From Lolium rigidum (lineage: Eukaryota; Streptophyta; Magnoliopsida; Poales; Poaceae): a stretch of DNA of 64,000 nt. The DNA is taken from NCBI RefSeq assembly GCF_022539505.1, contig NW_025900006.1, forward strand, positions 205,552-269,551. Direction: 5' to 3'. The number at the start of each line of letters is the position of its first letter. The stretch's first letter is position 1. This document shows, one piece after another, positions 32,028-43,251 of this stretch. The position numbers were made by a program, and so were the translations under genes. A model generated the notes under the pieces. It did no database searches, was not told where the DNA came from, and saw only the letters and a list, made by a program, of their open reading frames with translations.

Positions 32028-32744
32028 CGCCCCCGCAGTCTGAACTAGGAGGGTTGTCGACGTGAAGACTGGAACGAAACTCCTTGAACAATGCCGTCGG
32101 TAGTCCCTTTGTAAAAATGTCAGCGTACTGAGAGCTAGAAGGGACATGAAGAACACGAACAGCTCCAATGGCCACCTTTTCGCGAACAAAGTGAATGTCA
32201 AGCTCAATGTGCTTTGTCCTCCTGTGTTGAACAGGGTTGGCCGAGAGATATACAGCGCTGACATTGTCACAATATACGATAGTGGCGGTGTGCACGGGAC
32301 GCCGCAACTCCTGCAAAAGACTGCGGAGCCAACAGGTCTCAGCTACCACAGTGGCCACCCCACGGTACTCGGCCTCAGCACTGGAGCGCGAGACAGTGGG
32401 CTGCCGGCGAGAAGACCAGGATACCAAGTTATCACCCAAGTACACACAAAACCCCGAAGTTGACCGTCGTGTATCCGGGCATCCAGCCCAATCGGCATCC
32501 GAGTAGGCAACCAAGGAATGGGAAGAAGTGGAGTGAAGAACCAGACCAAGGTCTAGTGTCCCCTTTAGATAGCGAAGAATGCGTTTGATGAGTTGATAAT
32601 GAGAGTCGCGAGGATCATGCATGTGGAGACAGACTTGTTGAACGGAATAGGAAATGTCAGGGCGAGTGAGAGTGATGTATTGGAGAGCTCCGGCGATGCT
32701 ACGATAGTGAAAGGGATCAGGATAGGGGCTACCACTAGCGGCAG
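32028..32744 (-). pseudogene. Copia RNase H domain and end of polyprotein
   Basis: After the deletion point the minus strand reads YRSIAGALQYITLTRPDISY, then HMHDPRDSHYQLIKRILRYL and the RNase H core: [30 protein letters not shown] and [13 protein letters not shown] carry the acidic catalytic residues. It ends HVPSSSQYADIFTKGLP, the standard copia C-terminus, and runs on to a stop near 31975 in the LTR. It is out of frame with the RT segment upstream, so no intact polyprotein is made. Confidence 0.88.
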
Positions 32745-33681
32745 CTATTTGGTGTGAAGTAGATGTGTAGAAGAAGCTGTTAGGATAATATCATCGACAT
32801 AGAGGAGAAGATAGGCTGTTTGATCCCCTTTATGAAAGGTAAAGAGAGAGGCATCGGATTTGGATGGAATGAAGCCGATGGTGCGAGCATGGGCGGCGAA
32901 GCGCTGAAACCATGCTCTTGGAGCTTGCTTGAGCCCATAGAGCGATTTTTGGAGGCGGCATACATGTGTAGGATAGCGAGGATTGATGAAGCCAGAGGGT
33001 TGTTGGCTATAGACCTCCTCAGTGAGATCACCATGAAGGAAAGCATTTTTGACATCTAATTGATGGATAGGCCATTGTTGAGATAGAGCGAGAGAGAGAA
33101 CGACGCGGATGGTGGCTGATTTGACAACGGGGCTGAATGTCTCATCGAAATCAACACCGGGTTGTTGAGTGAAGCCCCGAACCACCCAGCGAGCTTTATG
33201 GCGAGCGAGGGTGTCGTCCGCATTGTGCTTGTGATGGAAAATCCATTTGCCAGAGACGATGTTGGCACCGGGGGGAGGGGGTACAAGTGACCAGGTGTTG
33301 TTATGCATGAGAGCATCATATTCTTCCTGCATAGCTTGACGCCAGGCAGGATCGCGTAGAGCAACGAGATAGTTATGTGGAAGAGGAGAGGATATTACTG
33401 CTGAAAGGTTGAGTTTATCAATAGGAGGTGGAAGACGACCAGTGGTGCTACGTGTGCGATAAGGAGGAGATGATGGCGGTGGAGAGGAAGTAGATGTGGC
33501 TGGTTGAGGTGGTGTAGGACGGCGGGAGTATACGAGAAGAGGTTTATCAGTGGTGGCAGGGATGTTGGCCACGGCAGGAGCAGGTGCTGCCGCGGCAGAA
33601 GAGGAGGGCACGGCAGGAGGGGACGCTGCCGCGACAGGAGGGAATGCTGGCGCGGCAGGGGTAGGCGCGACAGGGGATGTG
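32745..33681 (-). pseudogene. Copia reverse transcriptase segment
   Basis: The minus frame contains AMQEEYDALMHNNTWSLVPP (start of RVT_2), KARWVVRGFTQQPGVDF, LDVKNAFLHGDLTEEVY and YLLLYVDDIILTASS with the catalytic YVDD near 32790. It then breaks after HLLHTK and a stop. Roughly 60 codons that usually lie between YVDD and the AGALQ motif are missing. A Pro/Ser/Ala-rich linker precedes the domain. The upstream boundary is the solo LTR inserted at 33682-33686. Confidence 0.88.
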
Positions 33682-33686
33682 GTCGC

Positions 33687-35473
33687 TGAAGGAGATATGC
33701 CCTAGAGGCAATAATAAAATGGTTATTATTTATATCTTTATGTTTATGATAAATGTTTATATATCATGCTATAATTGTATTAACCGAAACATTAGTACAT
33801 GTGTGATATGTAGACAACAAGAAGTCCCTAGTATGCCTCTTAAACTAACTTGTTGATTAATGGATGATTAGTTTCATAATCATGAACATTGGATGTTATT
33901 AATAACAAGGTTATATCATTATATGAATGATGTAATGGACACACCCAATTAAGCGTAGCATAAGATCTCGTCATTAAGTTATTTGCTATAAGCTTTCGAT
34001 ACATAGTTACCTAGTCCTTATGACCATGAGATCATGTAAATCACTTATACCGGAAAGGTACTTTGATTACACCAAACACCACTGCGTAAATGGGTGGCTA
34101 TAAAGGTGGGATTAAGTATCCGAAAAGTATGAGTTGAGGCATATGGATCAACAGTGGGATTTGTCCATCCCGATGACGGATAGATATACTCTGGGCCCTC
34201 TCGGTGGAATGTCGTCTAATGTCTTGCAAGCATATGAATGAGTTCATAAGAGACCACATACCACGGTACGAGTAAAAGAGTACTTGTCAGGAGACGAGGT
34301 TGAACAAGGTATAGAGTGATACCGAAGATCAAACCTCGGAGAAGTAAAATATCGCGTGACAAAGGAAATTGGTATTGTATGTGAATGGTTCATTCGATCA
34401 CTAAAGTCATCGTTGAATATGTGGGAGCCATTATGGATCTCCAGATCCCGCTATTGGTTATTGGTCAGAGTGAGTACTCAACCATGTCCGCATAGTTCAC
34501 GAACCGTAGGGTGACACACTTAAAGTTGGATGTTGAAATGGTAGTACTTGAATATGGAATGGAGTTCGAATATTTGTTCGGAGTCCCGGATGAGATCCCG
34601 GACATCACGAGGAGTTCCGGAATGGTCCGGAGAATAAGATTCATATATAGGATGTCATTTTATGTGAATTAAAATGTCGCGGAAGGTTCTATGGAAGGTT
34701 CTAGAAGGTTCTAGAAAAGTCCGGAAGAAACCACCAAGGAAGGTGGAGTCCACATGGGACTCCACCTCCATGGCCGGCCAACCCTAGTGGGGGAGGAGTC
34801 CCAAGTGGACTTCCCCTTAGGGGGCCGGCCACCCCCCATATGGGAGGTGGAACTCCCACCTCTAGTGGGAGTCCTAGCTTGGCTAGGTTTCCCCTCCATA
34901 TGGAAGGTTTTTGGTTCGGGTCTTATTCGAAGACTTGGATACCAACACTTGGGGTTCCACCTATATAATGAGGGGCATAGGGGAGGGGGCCGGCCACACC
35001 AAAGCCACAAGTTGGCCGCACCCCCTTGAGGCCGGCCACCCCCTCCCAAACCCTAGCCGCCCCCTCTCCTCCATATCTCCCGCGTAGCTTTAGCGAAGCT
35101 CCGCCGGAGTTCTCCACCGCCACCGACACCACGCCGTCGTGCTGTCGGATTCAAGAGGAGCTACTACTTCCGCTGCCCGCTGGAACGGGAGGTGGACGTC
35201 GTCTTCATCAACAACCGAACGTGTGACCGAGTACGGAGGTGCTGCCCGTTCGTGGCGCCGGAACCGATCGTGATCAAGATCTTCTACGCGCTTTTGCAAG
35301 CGGCAAGTGAACGTCTACCGCAGCAACAAGAGCCTCCTCTTGTAGGCTTTGGAATCTCTTCAAGGGTGAGACTCGATACCCCCTCGTTGCTACCGTCTTC
35401 TAGATTGCATCTTGGCTTGGATTGCGTGTTCGCGGTAGGAAAAATTTTGTTTTCTATGCAACGTTATCCTACA
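33687..35473 (+). mobile_element. Solo copia LTR (Angela/WIS/BARE-like), 1,787 bp, TSD GTCGC
   Basis: It starts TGAAGGAGATATGCCC and ends GCAACGTTATCCTACA. GTCGC is duplicated at 33682-33686 and 35474-35478. It lies inside the integrase-RT linker of the copia element, in opposite orientation to it. There is no internal domain, so an element inserted and then recombined between its LTRs. CG-rich frames at 34711-35230 are part of the LTR (the CCGGCCA-rich zone) and not genes. The fragment at 49076-50047 is the same family. Confidence 0.93.
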
Positions 35474-35478
35474 GTCGC

Positions 35479-38117
35479 GGCAGGCAATGAGGGCGCAGCA
35501 GGAGTGGGTATTGCGACGGTAGGCTGAAGTGTCTCGAGGGAGTGGTTTAGGATGTCAGTTGTAGGCATAGTAGGAGATTGGGTGGATGTAGATGAAGAGT
35601 ATGGAAAAGTTTGTTCATCGAATGTAACATGGCGAGATATTATAATTTTTCGTGTTTGGAGATCGAGGCAGCGGTAGCCTCGATGTTTAGTGGGATAGCC
35701 AAGGAAGACACATTTGGTGGCTCGAGGAGAGAGTTTGTTTTTGGAGGTGGAGAATGTGTTGACGTAGCATAGACACCCAAAGACTCGAAGGTCTTGGTAA
35801 CGTGGTGTGTGGCCGAATAGGGAGAAGTATGGTGTAGTTTGTGGGTTTGAAGAGGTAGGACGTATGTTGATAAGATAGGTGGCAGTATGGAGTGCCTCGG
35901 CCCAAAGTGTTGGTGGCATGGATGCTTGGATTAGAAGGGTTCGGATGACATCGTTTGTTGTGCGGATGGCGCGTTCGGCCTTGCCATTTTGTTGGGAGGT
36001 GTAGGGACAGGAGAAGCGTTGTAATATGCCGTGAGTAGTGAAGAATGTGGTAAGGTTGGAGTTGTCAAATTCTTTGCCATTGTCACATTGGATGGAGAGA
36101 ATAGGAAGCTGAAATTGGGTGAGAATTAAGGCATGAAAGGCGACAAAGGTGGCATAAACTTCAGATTTTTTGCGTAAAGGAAAGCTCCAGAAGTAGTGAG
36201 TAAAATCATCGACTATGATAAGATAATAGCAATAACCAGATGTGCTGGGTACAGGGGATGTCCATAAATCACAATGTAATAATTCAAACGGACGGAAGGT
36301 TCTAGAATTTGATGAATAAAAAGGTTTCCTAACATTTTTCCCTAGCTGGCAAGCATGACACAGGGACGGCCCTGTTTTATTGTGGCAGGTATGGGGAGCG
36401 AGGCGTGACATGGTGGTGGCGCCGGGGTGGCCGAGGCGGCGGTGCCAAAGGTCAGGATGGTGCTGGAGGACGAAGGCGGCATGGTGGAGAGCTTGGCACA
36501 TGGAGTACAGTGGGCCGGTACTATTGCATCGAAGAATCACAGTCCCGGTGAGAAGATCCTTCACAGAAAAACCATAAGGATCAAATTGGATAGAACAGGA
36601 ATTATCGATAGTGAATTGCCGAACAGAAATCAGATTTTTGATAATGTTAGGGACAACAAGAACATTGTGTAGATAGAGTGGTTTGGAGGGAGAGTATAAT
36701 GTTTTGGAACCCGTGTGAGTGATTGGAATAGAAGAGCCGTTTCCGACAGTGACAGATTGAGATGTAGAGGGTTTTAGAGAGGATAGGTTACCGGGATCGG
36801 ATGCCATGTGAGAGGATGCGCCAGAGTCCATGAACCAATCGCCTCCCGAGAGCTGCATGTTGTTGAGTGCATTGACGAGGGCCGGGTCCAGCGCCGGCTG
36901 GTTGTATGTCGGTGGCGGTGGCGATGGGTGGTTGTAGGAGGGCTGCCCATAGGCAGCGTATGCCTGAGGAGGTGTGTAGCCGGGGCGCGGGCCGAGGACG
37001 CCAGTGGTCGGCGCGGTCCAGGGCCGTGGCGCCCATGACGCCGACGACCAGGGTGCCTGCTGCTGCTGCTGTAGGTGGGCGCGAGTAGGAGCGCCCGTCC
37101 ACGGGTTGTACTGCCAGGGGGAGTCGCTGCGGCCTCGCCCACGGCCGCCACGGCCGCCACCGCGACCGCGACCGCCACGGTAGAAGGTGTTGGCGGAGAG
37201 TTGGCCAGTGCCGCGACCGGCGCCCCCGGAGGTCACGGCGCCCCCGGATGACGGAGGCGGTGGAGGTGGAGGACGGGGGCCTCCATGGGGAGGCTGCACA
37301 CTCTGTCCGCAAGCCCAGAGTGCCGTGCCCGCGGCATTCTTCACGTCAACTTTCTTCTGCCTCTCTTCGAGGATGAGGGCTGAGCGCGTCTGCAGGAACG
37401 TTGGGAAAGGCACCTGAAACGGAAGAAACGAGCGGAGGTGTGCAAAGCTCTCGTTAAGACCACGGAGGAGGGTGAGGACGAGGGTCTCATCTGAGACGGG
37501 CTGATCGACGTCGCCGAGGGAGTCGGCGAGGGCCTTCAGCTTGGCGCAGTAGTCGCCGATGGAGAGGTCTCCCTGCGGCGTGTTGCGGAAGTCGGCCTCC
37601 GGCTGGATCGCGCGATGTTTCTTGTTGTCGCGGAAGAGGTCCTCGATGGCGTCCCAGATGACGCGTGCCGTGGCGCCTGGACGCATGACGATGTTGAGGA
37701 GGTCGACGGAGACGGAGCCGTATATCCAGGAGAGGACGGTGAAGTCGTCGCGGCCCCAAGATGTGTTTGGGCCGGTGTCGGAGGGGGTAGACTCGCCGAT
37801 GACATGGGCAGTGAGGCCATAGCGGCCGAGGGCGACGAGGAAGAGTTCGCGCCAGCTGGTGTAGTTGGCGTCGTCAAGGCTGAGGGTGATTGGGACGTGA
37901 AGCTTGATGGATGTGGCATAGGTTGTGGGGTTTGGGCTAGGGGCAGCTGGAGGAGGGATGAGATCGATAGAGGGTGTAATGGTGGTGGTGGCGTTGTTGG
38001 CAGCGGCGGTGGTGGCAGCGAGGAGTTGCTTCGGGAGAGCTGGGTTTCGCGGGCGTCAAGGGCACGGGCGCGCTCGTCGAGCTCGCGCTCCTTGGCCGCG
38101 ATTTCCTCAGGTGTCAT
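35479..38117 (-). pseudogene. Copia gag-protease-integrase segment
   Basis: It starts MTPEEIAAKERELDERARAL at 38117. A one-base shift near 38035 is needed to pass into the long frame that continues LTLSLDDANYTSWRELFLVA and SFAHLRSFLPFQVPFPTF (copia gag). A Gly/Arg-rich stretch (GRGGGRGGRGRGR) takes the place of a zinc knuckle. WFMDSGASSHMA is the protease site. The integrase zinc site is LWHRRLGHP with LCHACQLGK, followed by the catalytic core DDFTHYFWSFPLRKK and CDNGKEFDN and by GKAERAIR. The frame is open for 740 codons from 37686 until the inserted LTR. The chain would be a cytoplasmic particle precursor. Confidence 0.9.
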
Positions 38118-38218
38118 GGTGGAGGGAAGGGTTTTAGGGTTTGGAGAGATGGGAGGTGGGAGGGGTGCGGCGACCCAGAGGGGAGAGAGGAAGGCCGGCG
38201 GCTAGGTCAGGATGACCT

Positions 38219-38230
38219 GCTCTGATACCA
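38219..38230 (-). other. Copia primer binding site (tRNA-iMet)
   Basis: TGGTATCAGAGC on the minus strand, directly adjacent to the 5' LTR end at 38231. This is the classical copia primer site matching the 3' end of initiator methionine tRNA. Confidence 0.9.
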
Positions 38231-38403
38231 TAAAACAATATGGTCACGGGTGAATCAATGTCCTACCTCGTGCCGATGATACATATATATATGAGAGAGT
38301 ACATCTTGTGTTACAAGTTTACAAGTTGACTTAGGGGCTAAGCCTAAACCCTAACCACCGCCAGCGCCTGGGCTAATGGGCCAGGCTGGTCGATGGTCTA
38401 ACA
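38231..38403 (-). repeat. Copia 5' LTR
   Basis: 173 bp, identical to the 3' LTR except for one A/G difference (CCGCCAGCG against CCGCCGGCG). It includes the TATATATATG stretch that may be the promoter. Confidence 0.9.
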
Positions 38404-38408
38404 AAAAC

Positions 38409-38693
38409 AGCCGGGATTACCGGTTTGCCCCTGGTGGAGGTACTTCGCCAGTTTTGGATGAGATTTGGTGTCAATACTCCGCGGGCTGATAGAGGAGTAC
38501 CAGAGCACATGAGCCCTTGGATCACTGGAAATAGACGGCTCTTAATTTGGTGGTAAAAAAAGAGTTCTCATAAGAAATCTGTCTAAAATCTACATACATC
38601 CCTATCTAAAGAAGAAAGCTGGCAAGCTGCGTTGATTAATTTGGAATGGAGGGGCGTCCGTTCAGCATCCGGAACATAGAATCGAATACCATA
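38409..38693. other. Intergenic DNA right of copia insertion
   Basis: No gene or element recognised. This was contiguous with 31588-31849 before the copia insertion. Confidence 0.3.
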
Positions 38694-39852
38694 GAGTATC
38701 TCCAGCCGCGGCCTCCAAAGTTGTTTCCAAAAGCATTTTTTGTACGCGCCGGATATTTTTTCGTTCCCAACTGCGCGCCCCAAACATCCTTTCTATCCGG
38801 CGCAGTCCAATACGGTATCCGGCGCCTCGAGCCCATCCCCGGTCCACAGGGGACGCTCTGGGCACGCCGGATACATTGAGAAGCGAGGTGAGGAGTGGCT
38901 GGACCGACGCGTCAGCGATTCACGAACGGACGCTCAACCATCGCCTACCTAGCAACGGTGCAGTTGCCGGGAAGGGGAACCGTCGCAGTGGCAACCGCAT
39001 CGATCGATGCGCGAACTCCGCGAAAGAGCAACCGCAGCTCTCTTCGATATCTGTGTCGACATTCATCCGCGCTAAGTAACGCCTACGTATGCGCTTTCCG
39101 GTCTACAACCAGCCAGCGCCATTCATCTCTCCTCTCCTCTCTCACCATCCTCTCTCACCATGAGCAACCTCTCTTTGCCATCGGACACCGACAGCGAGGG
39201 GAAACCGCCGGGATGGCGCCATTGGTGGGACAAAGTTGCAACGCCTAGCAGCTCTAGTGCCCCGCCGACTGACAACCAGGAGGAGTATTAGGAGGCCGAC
39301 GATGGCCATGAGAAGGAGGAGAGGAGGAAGGGGCTGAGGAGGCGGTGACGGCAAACAAGGGGGCAAGGGTCCAGGCGAAGGCGAAGGCGAAGGCGCAGCC
39401 GGCGAGCACCTTCGACGACGAGGGAGACACAAGTTCCTTCGACGCGTCGAACGACACCGGCTCTTCGGAAGAGGTGACGAGCAGGAAGCGCCTCCGTGAG
39501 GACGACGAGGCGAGGCCATCAAAGAAGAAGTAGTTTTAAAAATTAGTTCATTTTTTAGAAGTTTTTATATGTAATTTATTTATGTTGCACTACTTTGAAA
39601 TTCAGTTCATGTTTTTCGAAGTTTTCAGTTCATGTTTTTCGAAGTTTTCACCGTACCTACAAATTTCTTCTCTCTGTTGAAATAAAAATGCAACAAAGCG
39701 GATAATACATTATTTTAATGTTTGGGGGAGCTTTTAGGGGACGCGGCTGGGAGCGACATCCCCCAAACGCGGCACGAAGAAAAAAGCGTCCCTCAAACGC
39801 TCGATTTGGCGCCGTTTGGAGGATACTTTAGGGGACGCGGCTGGAGACGCTC
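38694..39852 (+). mobile_element. Harbinger-like DNA transposon, 1.16 kb
   Basis: The left end GAGTATCTCCAGCCGCG at 38694 and the inverted right end GAGCGTCTCCAGCCGCG ending at 39852 form TIRs with two mismatches in 17. The flanks are ATA (38691-38693) and TTA (39853-39855), close to the TWA target duplication of PIF/Harbinger elements. Copies of a near-terminal phrase, GGGGACGCGGCTGG, recur at 39737 and 39833. It carries one broken passenger gene and no transposase. Superfamily is judged from TIR and TSD only. Confidence 0.6.
39160..39533 (+). pseudogene. Passenger gene of Harbinger-like element, Ser/acidic protein
   Basis: It starts MSNLSLPSDTDSEGKPPGWR and stops at codon 44 (TAG 39289-39291). 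Beyond the stop the same frame gives EADDGHEKEE, and after a shift near 39330 the sequence continues KAKAKAQPASTFDDEGDTS and ends RKRLREDDEARPSKKK at 39533. The basic-acidic tail looks like a nuclear localisation signal. I recognise the type as a repeated Triticeae protein of unknown role; this copy is dead. Confidence 0.5.
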
Positions 39853-39855
39853 TTA

Positions 39856-40168
39856 CACGCTTCACGGGTCCACCCATCCAGGGCCATCAGAGAATGTTCG
39901 CGGAATGCATAGATCATCATATCATACGGTCCTGGTTGGCTTAACACAAGACAAGCCAGATGTAGTTTTATCTTATAAAAGGAGGCAAAAGCTTTGCCCC
40001 ATTCATTAATTAAGAAGAAGGTGCCGAGTTTTTAGGAGAAAACCGGGCGAAAACCATAACAACATGACCAAGCCCACATTCACATTCACACAACGATTCC
40101 TCGGTACAAAAACGCAAAAGCATTCTCCTGCAAACTCAGTCTCGGTACAGCCGGTAGGTGAAGCCAAA
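39856..40168. other. 3' flank of lectin gene
   Basis: It holds the presumed 3' untranslated region of the minus-strand lectin gene. The phrase TTATAAAAGGAGGCAAAAGC near 39975 resembles a LINE-derived tail. Nothing else supported. Confidence 0.3.
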
Positions 40169-42380
40169 TCAAAACAGATACTTGGAGATGTAGTACTTGG
40201 AGGAGGTTGTAGTAGTAGCAGCAGCAGCCTTGTTGCTGGAAACAATAGCCTTTGAGTTGGAGCTGGTCTTGGGATTGGAGACAGCGGTGTTCCTGTCTCC
40301 CAGCCAGTGCTGCATGTGCACCCCGATGGCGTCGAGGTACAGGGCGCTCCGGCCGTGGAAGCCTACCACCTTCCCCTTCGTCGTAGCGGAGGTGAAGTAC
40401 GTCCCGACCTCGTCACCGAACGGCCCGTACTTGCCCCGGCTGCTGACGACGGTGATCGATCTCAGCACCCTTGGCCCTTCCCCGGCGCAGGCGTTGTAGT
40501 AGCCGTAGATGCAGGTCAGCACCTCGTGTGGGTAGTCCAGCTTAATCTGCATAAGCTTTCGGTCAAAGGATTAATATTTTACAGCTTCAGCTGGATAAGT
40601 GATGGGTAATTGGTGAAGCTTGATGTGGACTTGACAAGTGAAAAGTTCAGTTTAGCTCTGCTCTGCTCTGCTCTACTCTACTTACCCTGTGTGTGATCTG
40701 ACCACCGTCGCCGTGCCTGGTAGACCAGATGGACTGCCCGCTCCTGTCGTACTCGATCTGTATGGACCCGATGAACTCGTTCCTCGTGATGTAGATTTGC
40801 TTCACCCCAGTGTAGACGCCATCGTCCCATGGCTTCCCTCCCTCCCCTCCCCATGGCCCCGGCCCTATCGGTATCGGTTCTTTCACCACGCCATATGTAA
40901 CCTGCAACATCGTCAGTCCAGAATTTCAGACACACAGTTCTTGCCTCAGTCCACTAGTTCCCACAGAAAGGGATCGGCGTTAGCGTTACCTCGTCTCCGA
41001 TATCCCTCGTCGGCAATGCGAGCGCGGTTTGCCGCGACGGGCTCGTGTCGTCAGCGGCTTTCTGCGGCAGCACCTTCCCTTCCAGAACATGAACCCCGAT
41101 GCTGTCAATGTACCATCCACCCCTGCCATGAAACCCCACGATCCTTCCGTCGGTCAGGCAGCTGGAGAAGAATGTGCCATGCTCGTCCCCAAACGGTCCA
41201 TGGCTCTTCTTCGTCGTGTGGAAGGTGATAGACTTGATCACCGTCGGGCCCATGATCATCGTCGGGCCGAAGTACCCGGTGACGTGCGTCAGGATCTCCG
41301 TTGGAAAATCGAATACGATCTGCCAAAACTCACCAAGCCTCAAACTGACTCTCTTAAACTGAAGCTGAACAAACCGTGTTACCTTTTCAGGTCTCGCCGC
41401 CCCGCTGGTGCCGCGCTTGTCGCCCCATATCGCCTGCCCGTTCCGGTCGTAGAGGACCTTCATGGAGGATATCCCCAGCCCTCGCGTTATGGTGATCTGC
41501 CTGACGCCGGTGTATATGCCGTCGTCGAATATGGTGCCGCCGGTGCCACCCCACGGACCGAACCTCTCCGGCGTGCTTATGGTCATGGTTCCGTTGTCCG
41601 AGATAAAGCTAGGAAATGAGACCATCTGCAGGGCAAGATATATTGTAAGTAACCTGGATGGTTAATCACAGATTCACAGTTACCACTAATTAGTACAGAC
41701 TACAAGATTACAGGTTGAGTTTGCCTTGACCACCTTGTTGGAGAGAGTTGAGATCTGTGATGGGTTTCGATTCTGTTCCTTCGCGAGAACCATGTCATAC
41801 CCGGCATTGCCGTCAGCGTACCGATGGCCGTTCCTGTCGACGGATCTCGTTATGCTTCGGAGCGCCGACGGGGCACTGGAAGGATTTGGGTTCTTCCCGT
41901 TTGAGCCTCCGAAGCTCTGTTGACAACTTGGACAGCTTAACGTTTTGGTCAAAAGAACACAAATAGTAGTAATTGGATGCTATACTAGAGATGCATCAAA
42001 TAAGCACCACTCTACTATTAGTGAACGAAAACTGTATGCAATCAGGCGACTGGATGTTCAATACTAATAGTAAATCATTTTGATCTCATAAATCGCAAGC
42101 AAGTAGTCAAACTGTCCGAACTGTATGTAATCAGACGATGAATGTTAATACGATGGCAAGCCAATTAAACAAGCCACTATCTGCCTGAACAATTCTGGAA
42201 GAACATTTCTGAAGAATTCGAGGATGCCACTGTCTACTGAGTACTCGAGCCTTTTCCCATCAAATTATACAACAAAAGAACCTTGATTGTCCTCTATCTT
42301 TCTAGACGTACAAGCATCAGGTAAATGTGCAGAAACCCACAGGTAGTGGATAAACAAAAGCGGAAGAGTTGCGGTACCAT
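40169..42380 (-). CDS. Jacalin-related lectin with two jacalin domains
   Basis: Six coding exons on the minus strand: 42380-42378 (ATG only), 41916-41734, 41625-41383, 41319-40990, 40901-40686 and 40546-40169; all junctions are GT-AG and phase 0, giving 450 residues. Residues 1-62 have no domain (MSFGGSNGKNPNP). Jacalin domain 1 is about 82-221 (GPWGGTGGTIFDDGIYTG to GWYIDSIGVHV) and domain 2 about 267-403 (GPWGGEGGKPWDDGVYTG to LYLDAIGVHM); each is split by one intron at the same place. Jacalin folds bind mannose or glucose through an N-terminal GG and a C-terminal GxxxD loop. Domain 1 keeps GWYID; domain 2 has ALYLD, so its first Gly is lost and sugar binding may be weakened. There is no signal peptide, so it is probably nucleocytoplasmic. 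Such lectins respond to stress and pathogens. The tail (415-450) is Ser/Thr/Ala-rich. The first exon is inferred; the rest is firm. Confidence 0.85.
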
Positions 42381-43251
42381 GTTCTGTTGCCCAGACAAAC
42401 AGAGCCCTCACGCGGAGAAACAGAGGTCAAGCCGACCAACAGTGATGAGCTTTCTAGGTTGACAAGAAGCACTGGCATGTCCAGCTACATTTTTATAGAA
42501 CATCACCAGCCGCAGCTGTAGATACCCAAGAAGGGCCCGGGGAGAACTCGATTCGCTGACCATAGTGATGTGATCTAATTGCCGTATCCCGTTCACCAGG
42601 GGCCGAAAAGGGAACGATTTATCGGCTGGCTTTGCGTGATTCCTCCTCGCGTTTCACGGTGGAAAACTAAAGAAGCCACCACTCCTGGTGGCTGGTGCCC
42701 CTGCTTTAGCTCGATTCTCAATGAGAATGTTGTATTGTATCGGTGCATCCCTTTCTATCTACTTCTTCATGGCCGACTTCTTTACCTGCGCACTGGAACG
42801 ATGGACGCAACAGAATGCAGCATCCGTCTCTTTCAAGTGGAAGAATTAAGTATGGAAAGAACAGTCCGTCAGCCCAGATGAACTGGCGGGCATCAGATCC
42901 CATCCAAATCTTCTTCCAGTCACGTCAAACAATGTGTAAATATCAGGCAAAACAGTACTGTGCACAACAATTTGGCTCGAGCTAAAAAAATCTCTCAACG
43001 ATCATACACAACTTCCCGGTATGTACATCTTACATCTAAGGGAAAACACGAGAATAAAAATCATAATCATACAACATCCCTCTTCAATGGTACAACGGGT
43101 CTCGCTGCACAAGGCAGTTCTATCAGATATGTGCAATCTCGCTGTTCTATTTAATGGAAAACTGTGTAAATTTCTCGGAGTTGTTTCCGCACTCTCAAGG
43201 GCACCATGGGTCCAAAGGACTTTCCGCTTCTCAAGGTCGATTGGTTGCACC
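42381..43251. other. Lectin promoter side and 3' UTR of the next gene
   Basis: The minus-strand lectin starts at 42380 and the next minus-strand gene ends at 43252, so this interval holds the lectin 5' UTR and promoter plus the upstream gene's 3' UTR. No clear TATA box, no element and no extra gene seen; short frames here are not conserved-looking. Confidence 0.4.

Larger units (their letters stand above)
31855..38403 (-). mobile_element. Full-length copia retrotransposon, young, defective
   Basis: Two 173-bp LTRs (31855-32027 and 38231-38403) differ at one base. Both sides carry the duplication AAAAC (31850-31854 and 38404-38408). On the minus strand the order is 5' LTR, primer site for initiator tRNA-Met, gag, protease, integrase, RT, RNase H, polypurine tract, 3' LTR, which is the copia order. 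Removal of the inserted solo LTR (33687-35473 plus one TSD) leaves about 4.76 kb. The small LTR and lack of a CCHC knuckle are as in some Ale-like copia lineages. Three lesions disable it: a gag frameshift near 38035, the inserted LTR between integrase and RT, and a deletion after the RT catalytic motif near 32745. Confidence 0.92.

Noticed and set aside
34711..35230. Frames in the GGCCGGCC-rich part of the solo LTR, and the matching ones at 49270-49760
   Set aside because: Present in both copies of the same LTR family and outside any element gene; non-coding LTR sequence.
33504..38205. Gly/Arg/Val-rich plus-strand frames across the copia element
   Set aside because: Antisense shadows of the gag-pol frame.
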